Of a stretch of 64,000 nt of DNA, positions 26,879-35,444 are shown in pieces. The stretch is from Halopseudomonas nanhaiensis (GTDB taxonomy: Bacteria > Pseudomonadota > Gammaproteobacteria > Pseudomonadales > Pseudomonadaceae): contig NZ_CP073751.1 in assembly GCF_020025155.1 (NCBI RefSeq), forward strand, positions 1,116,001-1,180,000, in the 5' to 3' direction. The notes under the pieces were generated by a model, which searched no databases, was not told the origin of the DNA, and saw only the letters and a program-made list of their open reading frames with translations. Positions within the stretch are counted from its first letter, which is position 1; the number at the start of each line of letters is the position of its first letter. The translations under genes were made by a program, and so were the position numbers.

Positions 26879-29047
26879 CTACGCTGCCTGCAATGGCAGG
26901 ATCAGGCTGAAGGTAATCAGCCCCTGATCCTGCGCCACTTCAAGCCGTCCCCTGTGCGCGTCGGCGATCGCCGACGAGATGTAGAGACCGATGCCCAGAC
27001 CCGTGCGGTTGCGTTCGGGTGAACTGTTCTGCTGCTTGAATGGTACGAACAGTGTCGACAGTTGTTGTGGACTGAGCGTTTCGGCCTGATTGCTTATGCG
27101 CAGAACCACATCCTGCGCACGCTGCGTCAGCTCGATCTGTACCGAGCTACCCAGCTTCTTGTGGTGGCGGGCATTGCTGAGCAGGTTTACCGCAACCTGG
27201 GCATAACGGTCGGGGTCGATGGTTGCACGGACCGATGGCTCGATGTCCACCTCCATCGGGTAGCCGGGATAGGCAACACTGGTTTCCTGCAGCACGCCCT
27301 GCAACAGCTCGGATACGTTGGTTGCAACCGGATACACGGCAATCCCGGACCCGGCCTGCAGCCGGCTCATCTCCAGGATCTGGCTGATCAGCCGCTCCAT
27401 GCGGCTACTCGAATAGTTGATATGTTCGCGCAGTTCACCGGTGCGTCCGCTGTCGTTGGAGAGCAACGATGCGGCCATCGAGATCGACTGCAGAGGCGTA
27501 CGCAAGTCATGCCCGAGGGTGGCGATCAGACGCTGGCGCATACGGTCGATCTCGCCGGCCCGATTCAGGCACAGCTCGACCATGTCGGTGCGCAGCCGTC
27601 CGGCCATCGCCAGATCCCCGGCCGACCACGGAGCAGACGTGCCGCGGACCACCTCCTCCCACGCGTCGAATGAGCCGCGGGGAGTCAGTCGAGGTCCGGA
27701 AGGGCCGACCGACATGCTCTTGTCCGGCTTGCCGCCCCAACGAATCTTGTGTACTTCCTCGAGACGAAACCAGAATATCCAGCCGGCATCGGCACGGTGG
27801 AAGCGAATGGCGACCACGCCGCAATAACGCGAATCGTCGCCGGAAGCGTCGTCGTGCTGCCAGCGGTCGGTGACGAACTCGTCCTCTTCCCGATCCCCCA
27901 GACGAGCCGCGACCAGCGCAGCCAGCGACGCAAAATCCCCGCCGATACTCTGGACCCTGCCACCCATCATCACCGCCGCACCGTCGCAGGCCATCAGACC
28001 CGCGACGTTCAGGCCGGGATCGGCTAGTGCAGAAAGCAGGTCTTCGGACTCGCGGACCTGACGCATCAATGCGGCGCGCCGCTCCGTGCTCTGGTGGCTC
28101 AGCTCGCTCTCCCGGTTGGCTTCCAGGCGCTCGACCATGGCGCTACACACATGCGAACACACCTGAAAGGACATGCGTACAGGGTGCGGGAGCGTCTTGG
28201 GCGACATGTGGTGACAGGCGAACAACCCCCATAGCTTGCCGCCCACGACGATGGATACGCTCATCGACGCCTGCACGCCCATGTTCGACAGGTATTCGCA
28301 ATGGATCGGCGACACGCTACGCAGCGTGCTGTGGCTGAGGTCGAAGGGATGACCGGTAAGCGGGTTGAGGCTCGGAACCAGACGCGAGCCGACGTAGCCG
28401 ACGTCCGCAATCAGGCGAATCGGGTTCTGTATGTACAGCCGCCGCGCCTGGGCCGGAATGTCCGAGGCCGGGTAGCGCTGGCCGAGAAAACTTTCCAGAT
28501 CATCGCGACGCGCCTCGGAAACCACCTCGCCCGAGAGGTCTGGACGGAAGCGGTAGGCCATGACCCGATCGTACCCGGTCATGCGGCGAATCTCATTGGT
28601 CACGCTGTCGAGTAACACATCGACATCGTCACGCAACTGGACCCGGCTGATGATCCGCTGGGCGTACATGGCGAACTGGGTAAAGGAGGCTATCCCGCTG
28701 GTGCGCGGTTCGAACTCGAGATAGCACACCGAGTCGTGGGTGTGCCCGATGACATCGAACAGGGTCTCGCCCAGATGTGCCTCGACGCTGTTGGTCCAGG
28801 GACCGACCGCGCTGAGCGCTTCGTCCAGCAGCTCCATGAGCGTCGCACCAAACAGAGCTTCATGCACGCCATCGCCCGCGCTCAGGGCGACGCCGGTGAT
28901 GGTCTCGAAGTTGTCGCTGCAGGCCAGGATGCGACCCTGCAGATCCAGAGCGAGCAGGGCACCATGCGGCTGAATCGCGCCTGGGATGTGAATCGGTTCC
29001 TTGTCGCAGTTGTCCAGCGTGACGGTTGGAACAACATGTGAACCCAT
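26879..29047 (-). CDS. bphP: Bacteriophytochrome histidine kinase BphP
   Basis: Red/far-red light sensor kinase. 722 residues: PAS (about 10-110) with chromophore Cys14 in LDNCDKEPIHIPGAIQPHG, GAF with RYPASDIPAQARRLY and FDLSHSTLRSVSPIHCEYL, PHY with PRGSFDAWEE, then HisKA with GHDLRTPLQS and a HATPase_c domain (NLLSNARHH, GLGIGLYISSAIADAHRG). The expected DxGxG of the ATPase domain is replaced by SNQAE, a change also seen in other Pseudomonas BphP. No response regulator lies next to it. It starts three bases after the bphO stop. Confidence 0.95.
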   Translation of the reverse strand: MGSHVVPTVTLDNCDKEPIHIPGAIQPHGALLALDLQGRILACSDNFETITGVALSAGDGVHEALFGATLMELLDEALSAVGPWTNSVEAHLGETLFDVIGHTHDSVCYLEFEPRTSGIASFTQFAMYAQRIISRVQLRDDVDVLLDSVTNEIRRMTGYDRVMAYRFRPDLSGEVVSEARRDDLESFLGQRYPASDIPAQARRLYIQNPIRLIADVGYVGSRLVPSLNPLTGHPFDLSHSTLRSVSPIHCEYLSNMGVQASMSVSIVVGGKLWGLFACHHMSPKTLPHPVRMSFQVCSHVCSAMVERLEANRESELSHQSTERRAALMRQVRESEDLLSALADPGLNVAGLMACDGAAVMMGGRVQSIGGDFASLAALVAARLGDREEDEFVTDRWQHDDASGDDSRYCGVVAIRFHRADAGWIFWFRLEEVHKIRWGGKPDKSMSVGPSGPRLTPRGSFDAWEEVVRGTSAPWSAGDLAMAGRLRTDMVELCLNRAGEIDRMRQRLIATLGHDLRTPLQSISMAASLLSNDSGRTGELREHINYSSSRMERLISQILEMSRLQAGSGIAVYPVATNVSELLQGVLQETSVAYPGYPMEVDIEPSVRATIDPDRYAQVAVNLLSNARHHKKLGSSVQIELTQRAQDVVLRISNQAETLSPQQLSTLFVPFKQQNSSPERNRTGLGIGLYISSAIADAHRGRLEVAQDQGLITFSLILPLQAA

Positions 29048-29050
29048 CAG

Positions 29051-29665
29051 TTACCTCGGCAGTTCAGGGGCTTCGTCGATGACCCAGCAACGAAACGAAA
29101 GGAAAGTGGATTGCGCGGCGTGCTGCGCAGCGGCGATATCAGAGCTTGTGACCACATGGACGGCCAGCACATCGAGGAACGATTTCCACAGCGCGCCCGT
29201 TTCAGCGCCGTAGCCCTTCAACCAACGCAGAGAAAGACCATCGAGTCGGCCAGCCCAGCGCTTGCTGAGGAAGGCTCCGCCCAGCGTGGCGCCTTCGGTC
29301 ACGTAGGCCATGCCGAGCAGTTCGGCCTGGCTGGTGGGGGCGGGGATGTACGGGCAGCGGGGTATCTCGGCAAGACGCATCGGCGAGAAGCCGCCCTCAG
29401 CCAGATCCTGCTCGAGCCAACTGCTCTTGCCCAGGCGTTTCTCGATCATCAACTGTGGCTCAAGGGCGCAAGACAGCGGCGTGAGCCAAACGGCCTGCTC
29501 CAGCGGACGCATCCACCCCAGCACCCGGGCGGCATGGTCGAGATAACTGGCAGAATGCAGATGTTCCTGTGCCAGCGGAGAGTGCTGGTCAAGGTCGGCG
29601 TGCAGTGCGCGGGTAGCATCGCGTAACGCGGCTAGCGCAGGGGATGGTTCGCTACTTCGGGTCAT
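29051..29665 (-). CDS. bphO: Haem oxygenase BphO
   Basis: Makes the biliverdin chromophore for BphP from haem. 204 residues. The N-terminal LRDATRALHADLDQHSPL carries the proximal-His region (ALHADLD), and GMAYVTEGATLGGAFLSKRW is the conserved distal-helix region of bacterial haem oxygenases. Forms a two-gene operon bphO-bphP. Confidence 0.93.
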   Translation of the reverse strand: MTRSSEPSPALAALRDATRALHADLDQHSPLAQEHLHSASYLDHAARVLGWMRPLEQAVWLTPLSCALEPQLMIEKRLGKSSWLEQDLAEGGFSPMRLAEIPRCPYIPAPTSQAELLGMAYVTEGATLGGAFLSKRWAGRLDGLSLRWLKGYGAETGALWKSFLDVLAVHVVTSSDIAAAQHAAQSTFLSFRCWVIDEAPELPR

Positions 29666-29839
29666 GTCGGCATCGCTTGCAGATAAAATTCGCCGCGAGC
29701 GTCAGACTTGAGTCCCGTTCAAGCATCGTTGTCCCTGTAGGACCAACGTTTCGCGCCAAAGGCCAGACGATACACAATCGGCATTCGTCCCTGCAAGTCC
29801 GGGTGACAAACTGTACATGCGAAGAGGGCGAAGCAGAAG

Positions 29840-29913
29840 TGGAGCGGGTGAAGGGAATCGAACCCTCGTCGTAAGCTTGGGAAGCTTCTGCTCTACCATT
29901 GAGCTACACCCGC
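29840..29913 (-). tRNA. tRNA-Gly (anticodon CCC)
   Basis: 74 bases including an encoded CCA end. The acceptor stem GCGGGTG/CACCCGC is perfect, the T arm is GAGGG-TTCGATT-CCCTT, and the anticodon loop TTCCCAA gives CCC at 34-36. D arm GCTC/GAGC is intact. The anticodon stem GAAGC/GCTTA has four pairs plus a G-A mismatch at 27-43, a minor oddity. Reads GGG. Confidence 0.96.
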
Positions 29914-30078
29914 GTGCTGCGCATTCTACGCAGGCAGGCCTGGCCGGGTAAATACGCGGCCGGGTTATATTTGTTCCGGTTCGCCACTCCAGACCTCTCA
30001 CCCATGACACACATGGACCGGCCCACGCAGGACTGGCGCATGGGCGCCGGGCCGGTGGCAGGCCAATGCTCGGATGTC

Positions 30079-31080
30079 CTACTGCATTTCCCGCATGGCC
30101 TGCATCAGCAGCGAGTAGCTGCGATGGCGCATCGGTTGATCGTAGATCGAGCTGTTTACGATGAGCTCCTGCACCCCGGTGCGGTCGATCAGATCAGCCA
30201 GCTGCTGGGCTACGGTGACTGGCTCGCCGACCAGCGTACCGGCTAGTGTCGACATCACGCTGTGGCGTTCATGGGGCTGCCAGAGCGCCTCGATGTCATC
30301 GACCGGAGGGGGCAGGGGTCCGGGGTTGCCGCGTATCAGCTTGAGAAAGGCCTGCTGGTGTGACGTGGCCAGGTAGTGCGCTTCGTCCCGGCTCGGGGCG
30401 ACATAAGCGTTGATGCCCAGCATGGCATGGGGAGCCTGCAGTTGTGCCGAGGGCTCGAAGTTGTCGCGGTAGGTGCGCAGCGCAGCGAGCATGTAATCGG
30501 GAGAGAACTGACCGGCGAATGCGAACGGCAGGCCGAGGCGGCCGGACAGCTGCGCGCTGAACGTGGAGGAGCCGAGCAACCAGATGGGCACCTCCAGCCC
30601 GGCGCCCGGGACGGCGCGCAGTCGTTGCCCGGGCTGTGGCTCGGCAAACAGGCGTCGCAGCTCCTCGAGCATGTGCGGGAAATCTTCGCCGTCGGCACGG
30701 CCGCGGCGCAGCGCCTGGGCGGTGGCAGGATCGGTCCCGGGGGCACGACCGAGTCCCAGATCGATCCGCCCCGGATAAAGCGATTCCAGCGTGCCGAACT
30801 GCTCGGCTATCTGCAGCGGCGCGTGGTTGGGCAGCATGATGCCGCCCGAACCGATGCGGATTCGTTCGGTACCGCCAGCGAGATAGCCCATCACCACCGA
30901 CGTAGCGGCGCTGGCAATGCCGGTCATGTTGTGGTGCTCGGCGACCCAGAAGCGTCGGTAACCCGTCGACTCGGCATGCCGGGCCAGCGCCAGGCTGTTG
31001 TGCAGGGCGTCGGCGGGCTTCGATCCCTGCGGTACGGGACACAGGTCAAGGACGGACAGGGATACGGCTTGGGCGGCCAT
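30079..31080 (-). CDS. Luciferase-like flavin-dependent monooxygenase (LLM class)
   Basis: 333-residue oxidoreductase of the bacterial luciferase-like family. Conserved blocks are [80 protein letters not shown] and a C-terminal [14 protein letters not shown]. These fit the MsnO8/YhbW-type subgroup of FMN-dependent enzymes. Substrate unknown. Strong GGAGG ribosome binding site. Transcribed divergently from the cupredoxin operon across a 107-base region with a dyad. Confidence 0.92.
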   Translation of the reverse strand: MAAQAVSLSVLDLCPVPQGSKPADALHNSLALARHAESTGYRRFWVAEHHNMTGIASAATSVVMGYLAGGTERIRIGSGGIMLPNHAPLQIAEQFGTLESLYPGRIDLGLGRAPGTDPATAQALRRGRADGEDFPHMLEELRRLFAEPQPGQRLRAVPGAGLEVPIWLLGSSTFSAQLSGRLGLPFAFAGQFSPDYMLAALRTYRDNFEPSAQLQAPHAMLGINAYVAPSRDEAHYLATSHQQAFLKLIRGNPGPLPPPVDDIEALWQPHERHSVMSTLAGTLVGEPVTVAQQLADLIDRTGVQELIVNSSIYDQPMRHRSYSLLMQAMREMQ

Positions 31081-31110
31081 GAAATTTCCTCCGCAAGAGA
31101 TTCGGATGCC

Positions 31111-31129
31111 GCTATGCTAACGGCATAGC
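31111..31129. promoter_or_regulatory. Dyad operator candidate in a divergent promoter region
   Basis: Perfect inverted repeat GCTATGC-TAACG-GCATAGC between the divergent luciferase-like and cupredoxin genes. The left arm contains a TATGCT sequence resembling a -10 element, so a bound regulator could block transcription. No regulator gene is adjacent. Confidence 0.5.
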
Positions 31130-31187
31130 ATACGAGCGCCTACCTGCTGTGACGTTCCTTGCTCATAACTAGAACAGGTTTTCTGCC

Positions 31188-31847
31188 ATGCAGTATCGTC
31201 GGACATTCGGGCTCGCCTTGCTTGGCGCGTCGCTGTGGGCCACGCACGCGTTGGGGGCGGCGCAACTCTCCGTACAGGACATGGCTGGCGTTCCCCTGGC
31301 CGACGTCGTGCTGCTGTTCGACGAGGTACCGGCCACGCCACACCCGGTCGCTGTCATGGACCAGATCGATCGCAGCTTCGCGCCTCGAGTCCTGTCCATC
31401 CCACCCGGCACGCTGGTCAATTTCCCCAACAGCGATGATGTGCGCCATCACGTCTATTCGTTTTCAACTGCCAGGCGCTTCGAACTGAAACTGTTCAAGG
31501 GGACCGACGCGCCACCGGTGTTGTTCGATACCGCAGGCGTGGTGGTACTCGGCTGCAACATCCACGATGACATGATCGGCCATATCCTGGTCAATGAGCA
31601 GGGCGCGCGCGTCAGTGACCGCGACGGGCAGGTGGACACTGCGGGCATCGAAGCGCGGGCCCAGGCGGTCTCCTGGTGGCATCCCTCTCTGGGCGAAGGC
31701 GCGCCCCGCGCCCTGGGTTCGGTGGATCTGTCAGCGCCGCACGTCACGCTCAAGCTGCCGGTGACGAATGCTTCTGGTGAAGCCGGGAAGCTGCTGTCAC
31801 CGCTTCAGCAGCGTTTTCGCAAGGCCACCGGGCATGATGCGCACTAA
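31188..31847 (+). CDS. Exported cupredoxin-like protein (methylamine utilization protein family)
   Basis: 219 residues with a signal peptide ending near ATHALGA. Predicted type-1 copper ligands follow the plastocyanin-like order His87 or His88 (DDVRHHVYSF), Cys123, His126 and Met129 in GCNIHDDMIGHI. The family is often annotated as methylamine utilization protein, but no methylamine genes are here. Likely a periplasmic copper electron carrier or copper sensor. Its last 14 bases overlap the EAL gene start at 31834, showing a tight operon. Confidence 0.88.
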   Translation: MQYRRTFGLALLGASLWATHALGAAQLSVQDMAGVPLADVVLLFDEVPATPHPVAVMDQIDRSFAPRVLSIPPGTLVNFPNSDDVRHHVYSFSTARRFELKLFKGTDAPPVLFDTAGVVVLGCNIHDDMIGHILVNEQGARVSDRDGQVDTAGIEARAQAVSWWHPSLGEGAPRALGSVDLSAPHVTLKLPVTNASGEAGKLLSPLQQRFRKATGHDAH

Positions 31848-34128
31848 GCGGCTGCGCACCCGGCTGCTGGTGTCCCTGGTGACACTGTTCGCGCTGGTGT
31901 TATCTGCGGTCTACCTGGCGGTGTACACATCGACCACACTGTCAGCCGAACGGCAGGCTCGACAGCAGCTGGAAGTCGGTTCGAAGGTCCTGCTGCGTCT
32001 GCTGGAACTGCGAGGTCGCGAGCTTGCAGGGGCCACTGATGTGCTGATTGCCGACTTCGGATTTCGCGCGGCGGTGTCCTCGGCCGATCTGCCCACCATC
32101 GGCTCGGCCCTGATCAATCAGGCCAATCGTATCGGGGCTGACGAGGCCATGCTGTTCGATGCCGACGGTGCTTTGATCGCCTCCTCACGGATAGCCTCCC
32201 AGTCGTTGCCGGAGCTGCAGGCAGCCACGGCGCTGGAGGATAGCCTGCTGCTCGCGGTCATCGATGACCGCCCATACATTCTGGTCAGCTCCGTCGTGCG
32301 GGCGCCCATGCCGATCGGTGAGGTGGCCATGGCCTTCGCCCTTGATGACGAGGTGGCCGCGGAGATGGAGCGGCTGACCGGCCTGGCGGTACGCTTCGCC
32401 ACCTTTCGCGGCGGCGAGCTGCTTTCTTCAGTGGCCACACCCGCCGCACCCCTGGCCGACGAGGTTACGCAGGCAGACGTCGAGGTGTCCGATGACTACC
32501 TGACCACCCGCGTCACCCTGCTCGATGCTGGCGGGCTGACAGTGACGTCGAGTTTGTACAGCCCGTTGGATCAGGCGCTGGCGATGTTCGACGTCCTCAA
32601 ACGCAATCTGCTGTTGATCACCCTCGCAGCCCTGGCCCTGTCGACGCTGGCGGCGTGGTGGCTTGCGGTGGGCATCGCGCAGCCGGTCACGCTGCTCGCT
32701 GCAGCCGCCCGCAAAATAGGTCTTGGCGATTACACCAGTGGCCTGTCGCTGGATCGCGACGACGAGCTGGGCCATCTGGCGCGCAGTATCGATGCGATGC
32801 GCGAGGAGATATCCACGCGCGAGCAGCGCATTCGCTACAGCGCCACGCATGATCCGCTGACCGCTCTGGCGAATCTGTCGACGATCCGTGAGGCGTTGCG
32901 TAGCGGCCTCGAGCGGTCCGGCAATGGAACGCTGGCTCTGCTGAACATGGCCGAGGCCGAGCAGCTGATCAACGCGGGCGGCCAGGGGCATTTCGAGGCG
33001 ATCATCGTTCAGATGGCGGGCTTACTGCAGGCCGAGGTCGGACGCGATGCACTGCCGGCCTACCAGCCGGGGATGGGTTTCATCCTGCTTCTGGACCGGC
33101 TGGATCTCGAACACGCCATTGTGGTCGTCGAAGCTGTTCTCGAACGGCTCGGGGAACCGGTTGGCGTCGATGGGCAGACGCTGCGGCTGGATTGGGCAGC
33201 AGGCCTGACGGAGTGGCCGCGCCACGCCAGTGATCCGGACGAGCTGATACGTCAGGCGGGCATCGCCTACGCCGACGCGCGTTCAGGACGGGAGCGGGCA
33301 GCGGTGTACCAGTCCCAGCGTGACGCGGCATTCATGCGCCGCGTGCGGTTGATCCGCGACATTCGCCACGCGGCCGCCCAGGGTGAGCTGTCCATCGTCT
33401 ATCAGCCGAAGCTGGATCTGCGGACCGGGCGTGTACAGCAGGTCGAGTCGCTGATGCGCTGGAATCATCCGCTGCTCGGATTCGTTCCGCCGGACGAATT
33501 CATCCTGCTGGCCGAACAGACCGGGAGTATCTCGCTGTTGACGCGCTGGTTGATCGATACGGTGCTGGATCAGTTGGCCGTCTGGCAACGGCAGGGCGTC
33601 CACCTGCAAGCTGCGATGAATCTGTCCGCCCACGATCTGGACGACGAGGCATTTCCCGAGCGGGTCATCCTTGCCCTGCAGTCAGCCGGCCTGAACGCCT
33701 CGAGCATCTCGTTCGAAGTCACCGAGAGCGCGTTGATGAAGGATCCGGAAACCAGTCTGCGATGTCTTCGTCGCCTGCGCGACCACGGGATCCATCTGGC
33801 TGTTGACGATTACGGCACGGGCTATTCGTCACTCGCCACGCTCAAGAGCCTGCCGGTGCAGGAGTTGAAGATCGACAAGTCTTTCGTCCTGCCGCTGGCG
33901 ACCAGCCAGGATGACGCCATTATCGTGCATTCGACGATCGAGCTTGGCCACAACATGGGGTTGACCATCGTTGCCGAGGGCGTCGAGGACGCGACCAGTC
34001 TGGACTGGTTGCGCAGCCACGGCTGCGATCTAGTCCAGGGCTATTTCGTCAGCCGCCCGCTGGCAGCCGACGCCTTGCTCGCCTGGCTGCAGACGCGCAC
34101 GGCCCCGACGTCGAAGGAAACCTCATGA
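31834..34128 (+). CDS. Membrane c-di-GMP signalling protein: periplasmic sensor, HAMP, degenerate GGDEF, EAL
   Basis: 764 residues. First helix 11-31, periplasmic sensor region about 32-257, second helix 258-279, HAMP 280-332, GGDEF-like domain about 335-500, EAL domain about 505-750. The cyclase active site is lost (GRDAL near 403-407). The EAL domain keeps likely catalytic residues: Glu538 in ESL, Asn596, Glu631, Asp658-Asp659 in DDYGTGYSS, Lys679, Glu715 and Gln735, so it is probably a c-di-GMP phosphodiesterase. Two adjacent ATGs (31834, 31837) overlap the cupredoxin gene; its stop overlaps DUF3034. Confidence 0.92.
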   Translation: MMRTKRLRTRLLVSLVTLFALVLSAVYLAVYTSTTLSAERQARQQLEVGSKVLLRLLELRGRELAGATDVLIADFGFRAAVSSADLPTIGSALINQANRIGADEAMLFDADGALIASSRIASQSLPELQAATALEDSLLLAVIDDRPYILVSSVVRAPMPIGEVAMAFALDDEVAAEMERLTGLAVRFATFRGGELLSSVATPAAPLADEVTQADVEVSDDYLTTRVTLLDAGGLTVTSSLYSPLDQALAMFDVLKRNLLLITLAALALSTLAAWWLAVGIAQPVTLLAAAARKIGLGDYTSGLSLDRDDELGHLARSIDAMREEISTREQRIRYSATHDPLTALANLSTIREALRSGLERSGNGTLALLNMAEAEQLINAGGQGHFEAIIVQMAGLLQAEVGRDALPAYQPGMGFILLLDRLDLEHAIVVVEAVLERLGEPVGVDGQTLRLDWAAGLTEWPRHASDPDELIRQAGIAYADARSGRERAAVYQSQRDAAFMRRVRLIRDIRHAAAQGELSIVYQPKLDLRTGRVQQVESLMRWNHPLLGFVPPDEFILLAEQTGSISLLTRWLIDTVLDQLAVWQRQGVHLQAAMNLSAHDLDDEAFPERVILALQSAGLNASSISFEVTESALMKDPETSLRCLRRLRDHGIHLAVDDYGTGYSSLATLKSLPVQELKIDKSFVLPLATSQDDAIIVHSTIELGHNMGLTIVAEGVEDATSLDWLRSHGCDLVQGYFVSRPLAADALLAWLQTRTAPTSKETS

Positions 34129-34982
34129 AGCGACTGATAGTGGCTGGTCTGTTGTGCGTTGCGCCGCTGCCGGCCGTGGCCGAACCCGGCGGGCGGCTGC
34201 TTGCCACCGGGGGCGCGACGACAATCGAAGGCAATGCCGGTGGCGGCCTAGTACCCTGGGCCGTCATGGCCGGCTACGGAACGCGCGATGAATGGGGCGG
34301 TGACGCATTCGCCAGCCGTGTCGATACGGGGGATTATCGGCTGGATACCGCCGGCGTCAGCCTGGCCTGGGCCAACCGGGTGGAGCTCTCTTTCGCGCGG
34401 CAGCGTCTCGATATTGGCGAGTTGGCCGGTCGCGCTGCATTGCCGGACAGCAGCCTTAATCAGGATGTGTTCGGCGCCAAGCTCAAGCTGTTCGGCGATC
34501 TGGTCTACGATCGGCTGCCTCAGGTATCGCTGGGCCTGCAGCACAAGCGCCAGCGCAACTTCCTGATTCCCTCGCTGATCGGCGCCGAGCGCGACGCAGA
34601 CAGCGAGGCCTACCTGGCCGCAAGCAGGCTGATGCTGGGTCAGGCGTTCGGATACAACCTGTTGCTCAACGGCACGCTTCGCTACAGCCGGGCCAACGAA
34701 ACCGGCTTGCTCGGGTTCGGCGGCGATCGACATGACCACCATCGACTGTTGAAAGAGGGCAGCGCGGTGGTGCTCCTCAACCCGCACTGGGCCGTCGGCG
34801 TGGAATACCGGGAGAAGCCGGACAACCTGTCCTTCGCGGGTGAATCGGATTGGCAGGATGTGTTCATCGGCTATTTCCCGGACAAGCGAATAGCGCTTGT
34901 CGCGGCCTGGGCCGACCTGGGCGAGATTGCCACGCTGGATGGGCAATCCGGGCTGTACCTCTCCGCGCAGTTTTCCTATTGA
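34125..34982 (+). CDS. DUF3034 exported envelope protein
   Basis: 285 residues with signal peptide MKRLIVAGLLCVAPLPAVA. The mature part alternates hydrophobic and polar residues, with aromatic girdle-like ends (final residues YLSAQFSY end in an aromatic), suggesting an outer-membrane beta-barrel. Matches the uncharacterised DUF3034 family (TGGATTIEGNAGGGLVPWAVMAGYG start). Translation is coupled to the EAL gene by a four-base ATGA overlap. Function unknown. Confidence 0.85.
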   Translation: MKRLIVAGLLCVAPLPAVAEPGGRLLATGGATTIEGNAGGGLVPWAVMAGYGTRDEWGGDAFASRVDTGDYRLDTAGVSLAWANRVELSFARQRLDIGELAGRAALPDSSLNQDVFGAKLKLFGDLVYDRLPQVSLGLQHKRQRNFLIPSLIGAERDADSEAYLAASRLMLGQAFGYNLLLNGTLRYSRANETGLLGFGGDRHDHHRLLKEGSAVVLLNPHWAVGVEYREKPDNLSFAGESDWQDVFIGYFPDKRIALVAAWADLGEIATLDGQSGLYLSAQFSY

Positions 34983-34991
34983 GGCCGCTCC

Positions 34992-35444
34992 ATGCGTAAT
35001 CTGATTCTGGCATTCGCGCTCATCACCGGTCTGGCCGGTTGCACCACGCCGCCAGCGCCGCCGTGGCATCTTGCGGCGCGGGCAGGCGATACGACGCTCT
35101 ACGAGCAGCTCGGCGAAATGGATGGCATTACCCGCATCGTCGAGGGTCTGCTGATCAACATTTCGGAAGATGAGCGAATCGTTCACCACTTCGCTGAAAC
35201 GGATATCGACCGACTCAACGAGAAGCTTATCGAGCAGATCTGCGTGGAAAGCGGCGGGCCCTGCACCTACACCGGCGACAGCATGCAGGACAGTCACGCC
35301 GGGTTCGATATCAGCGAGGCCGATTTCAACGCTCTGGTCGAGGGATTGATCGCCGCAATGGACGCCGAGGCCATACCGGTGCCCGCTCAGAACCGCTTGC
35401 TGGCGAGACTCGCTCCGATGCGCGGTGACATCATCTACCGCTGA
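34992..35444 (+). CDS. Lipidated group I truncated hemoglobin
   Basis: 150 residues. Signal peptide ends in lipobox LAGC with Cys17; the following Thr predicts outer-membrane sorting. The globin domain starts at TTLYEQLGEMDGITRIVEGLL, with proximal His102 in MQDSHAGFDIS, the usual group I truncated globin pattern, plus Cys84 and Cys91 that might form a disulfide. A haem protein fixed in the envelope would sense or remove O2 or NO. Fourth gene of the cupredoxin-EAL-DUF3034-globin unit. Its 3' end overlaps the convergent EAL gene by 10 bases. Confidence 0.9.
   Translation: MRNLILAFALITGLAGCTTPPAPPWHLAARAGDTTLYEQLGEMDGITRIVEGLLINISEDERIVHHFAETDIDRLNEKLIEQICVESGGPCTYTGDSMQDSHAGFDISEADFNALVEGLIAAMDAEAIPVPAQNRLLARLAPMRGDIIYR

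Noticed and set aside
29708..29722. TTGA-N7-TCAA upstream of bphO, resembling an ANR/DNR box
   Set aside because: It is 15 bases long with N7 between TTGA and TCAA; a true box is 14 bases, so the half-sites are out of register.
31188..31847. Methylamine utilization function for the cupredoxin-like gene
   Set aside because: The label is only a family name; no methylamine dehydrogenase or related genes are in the window.
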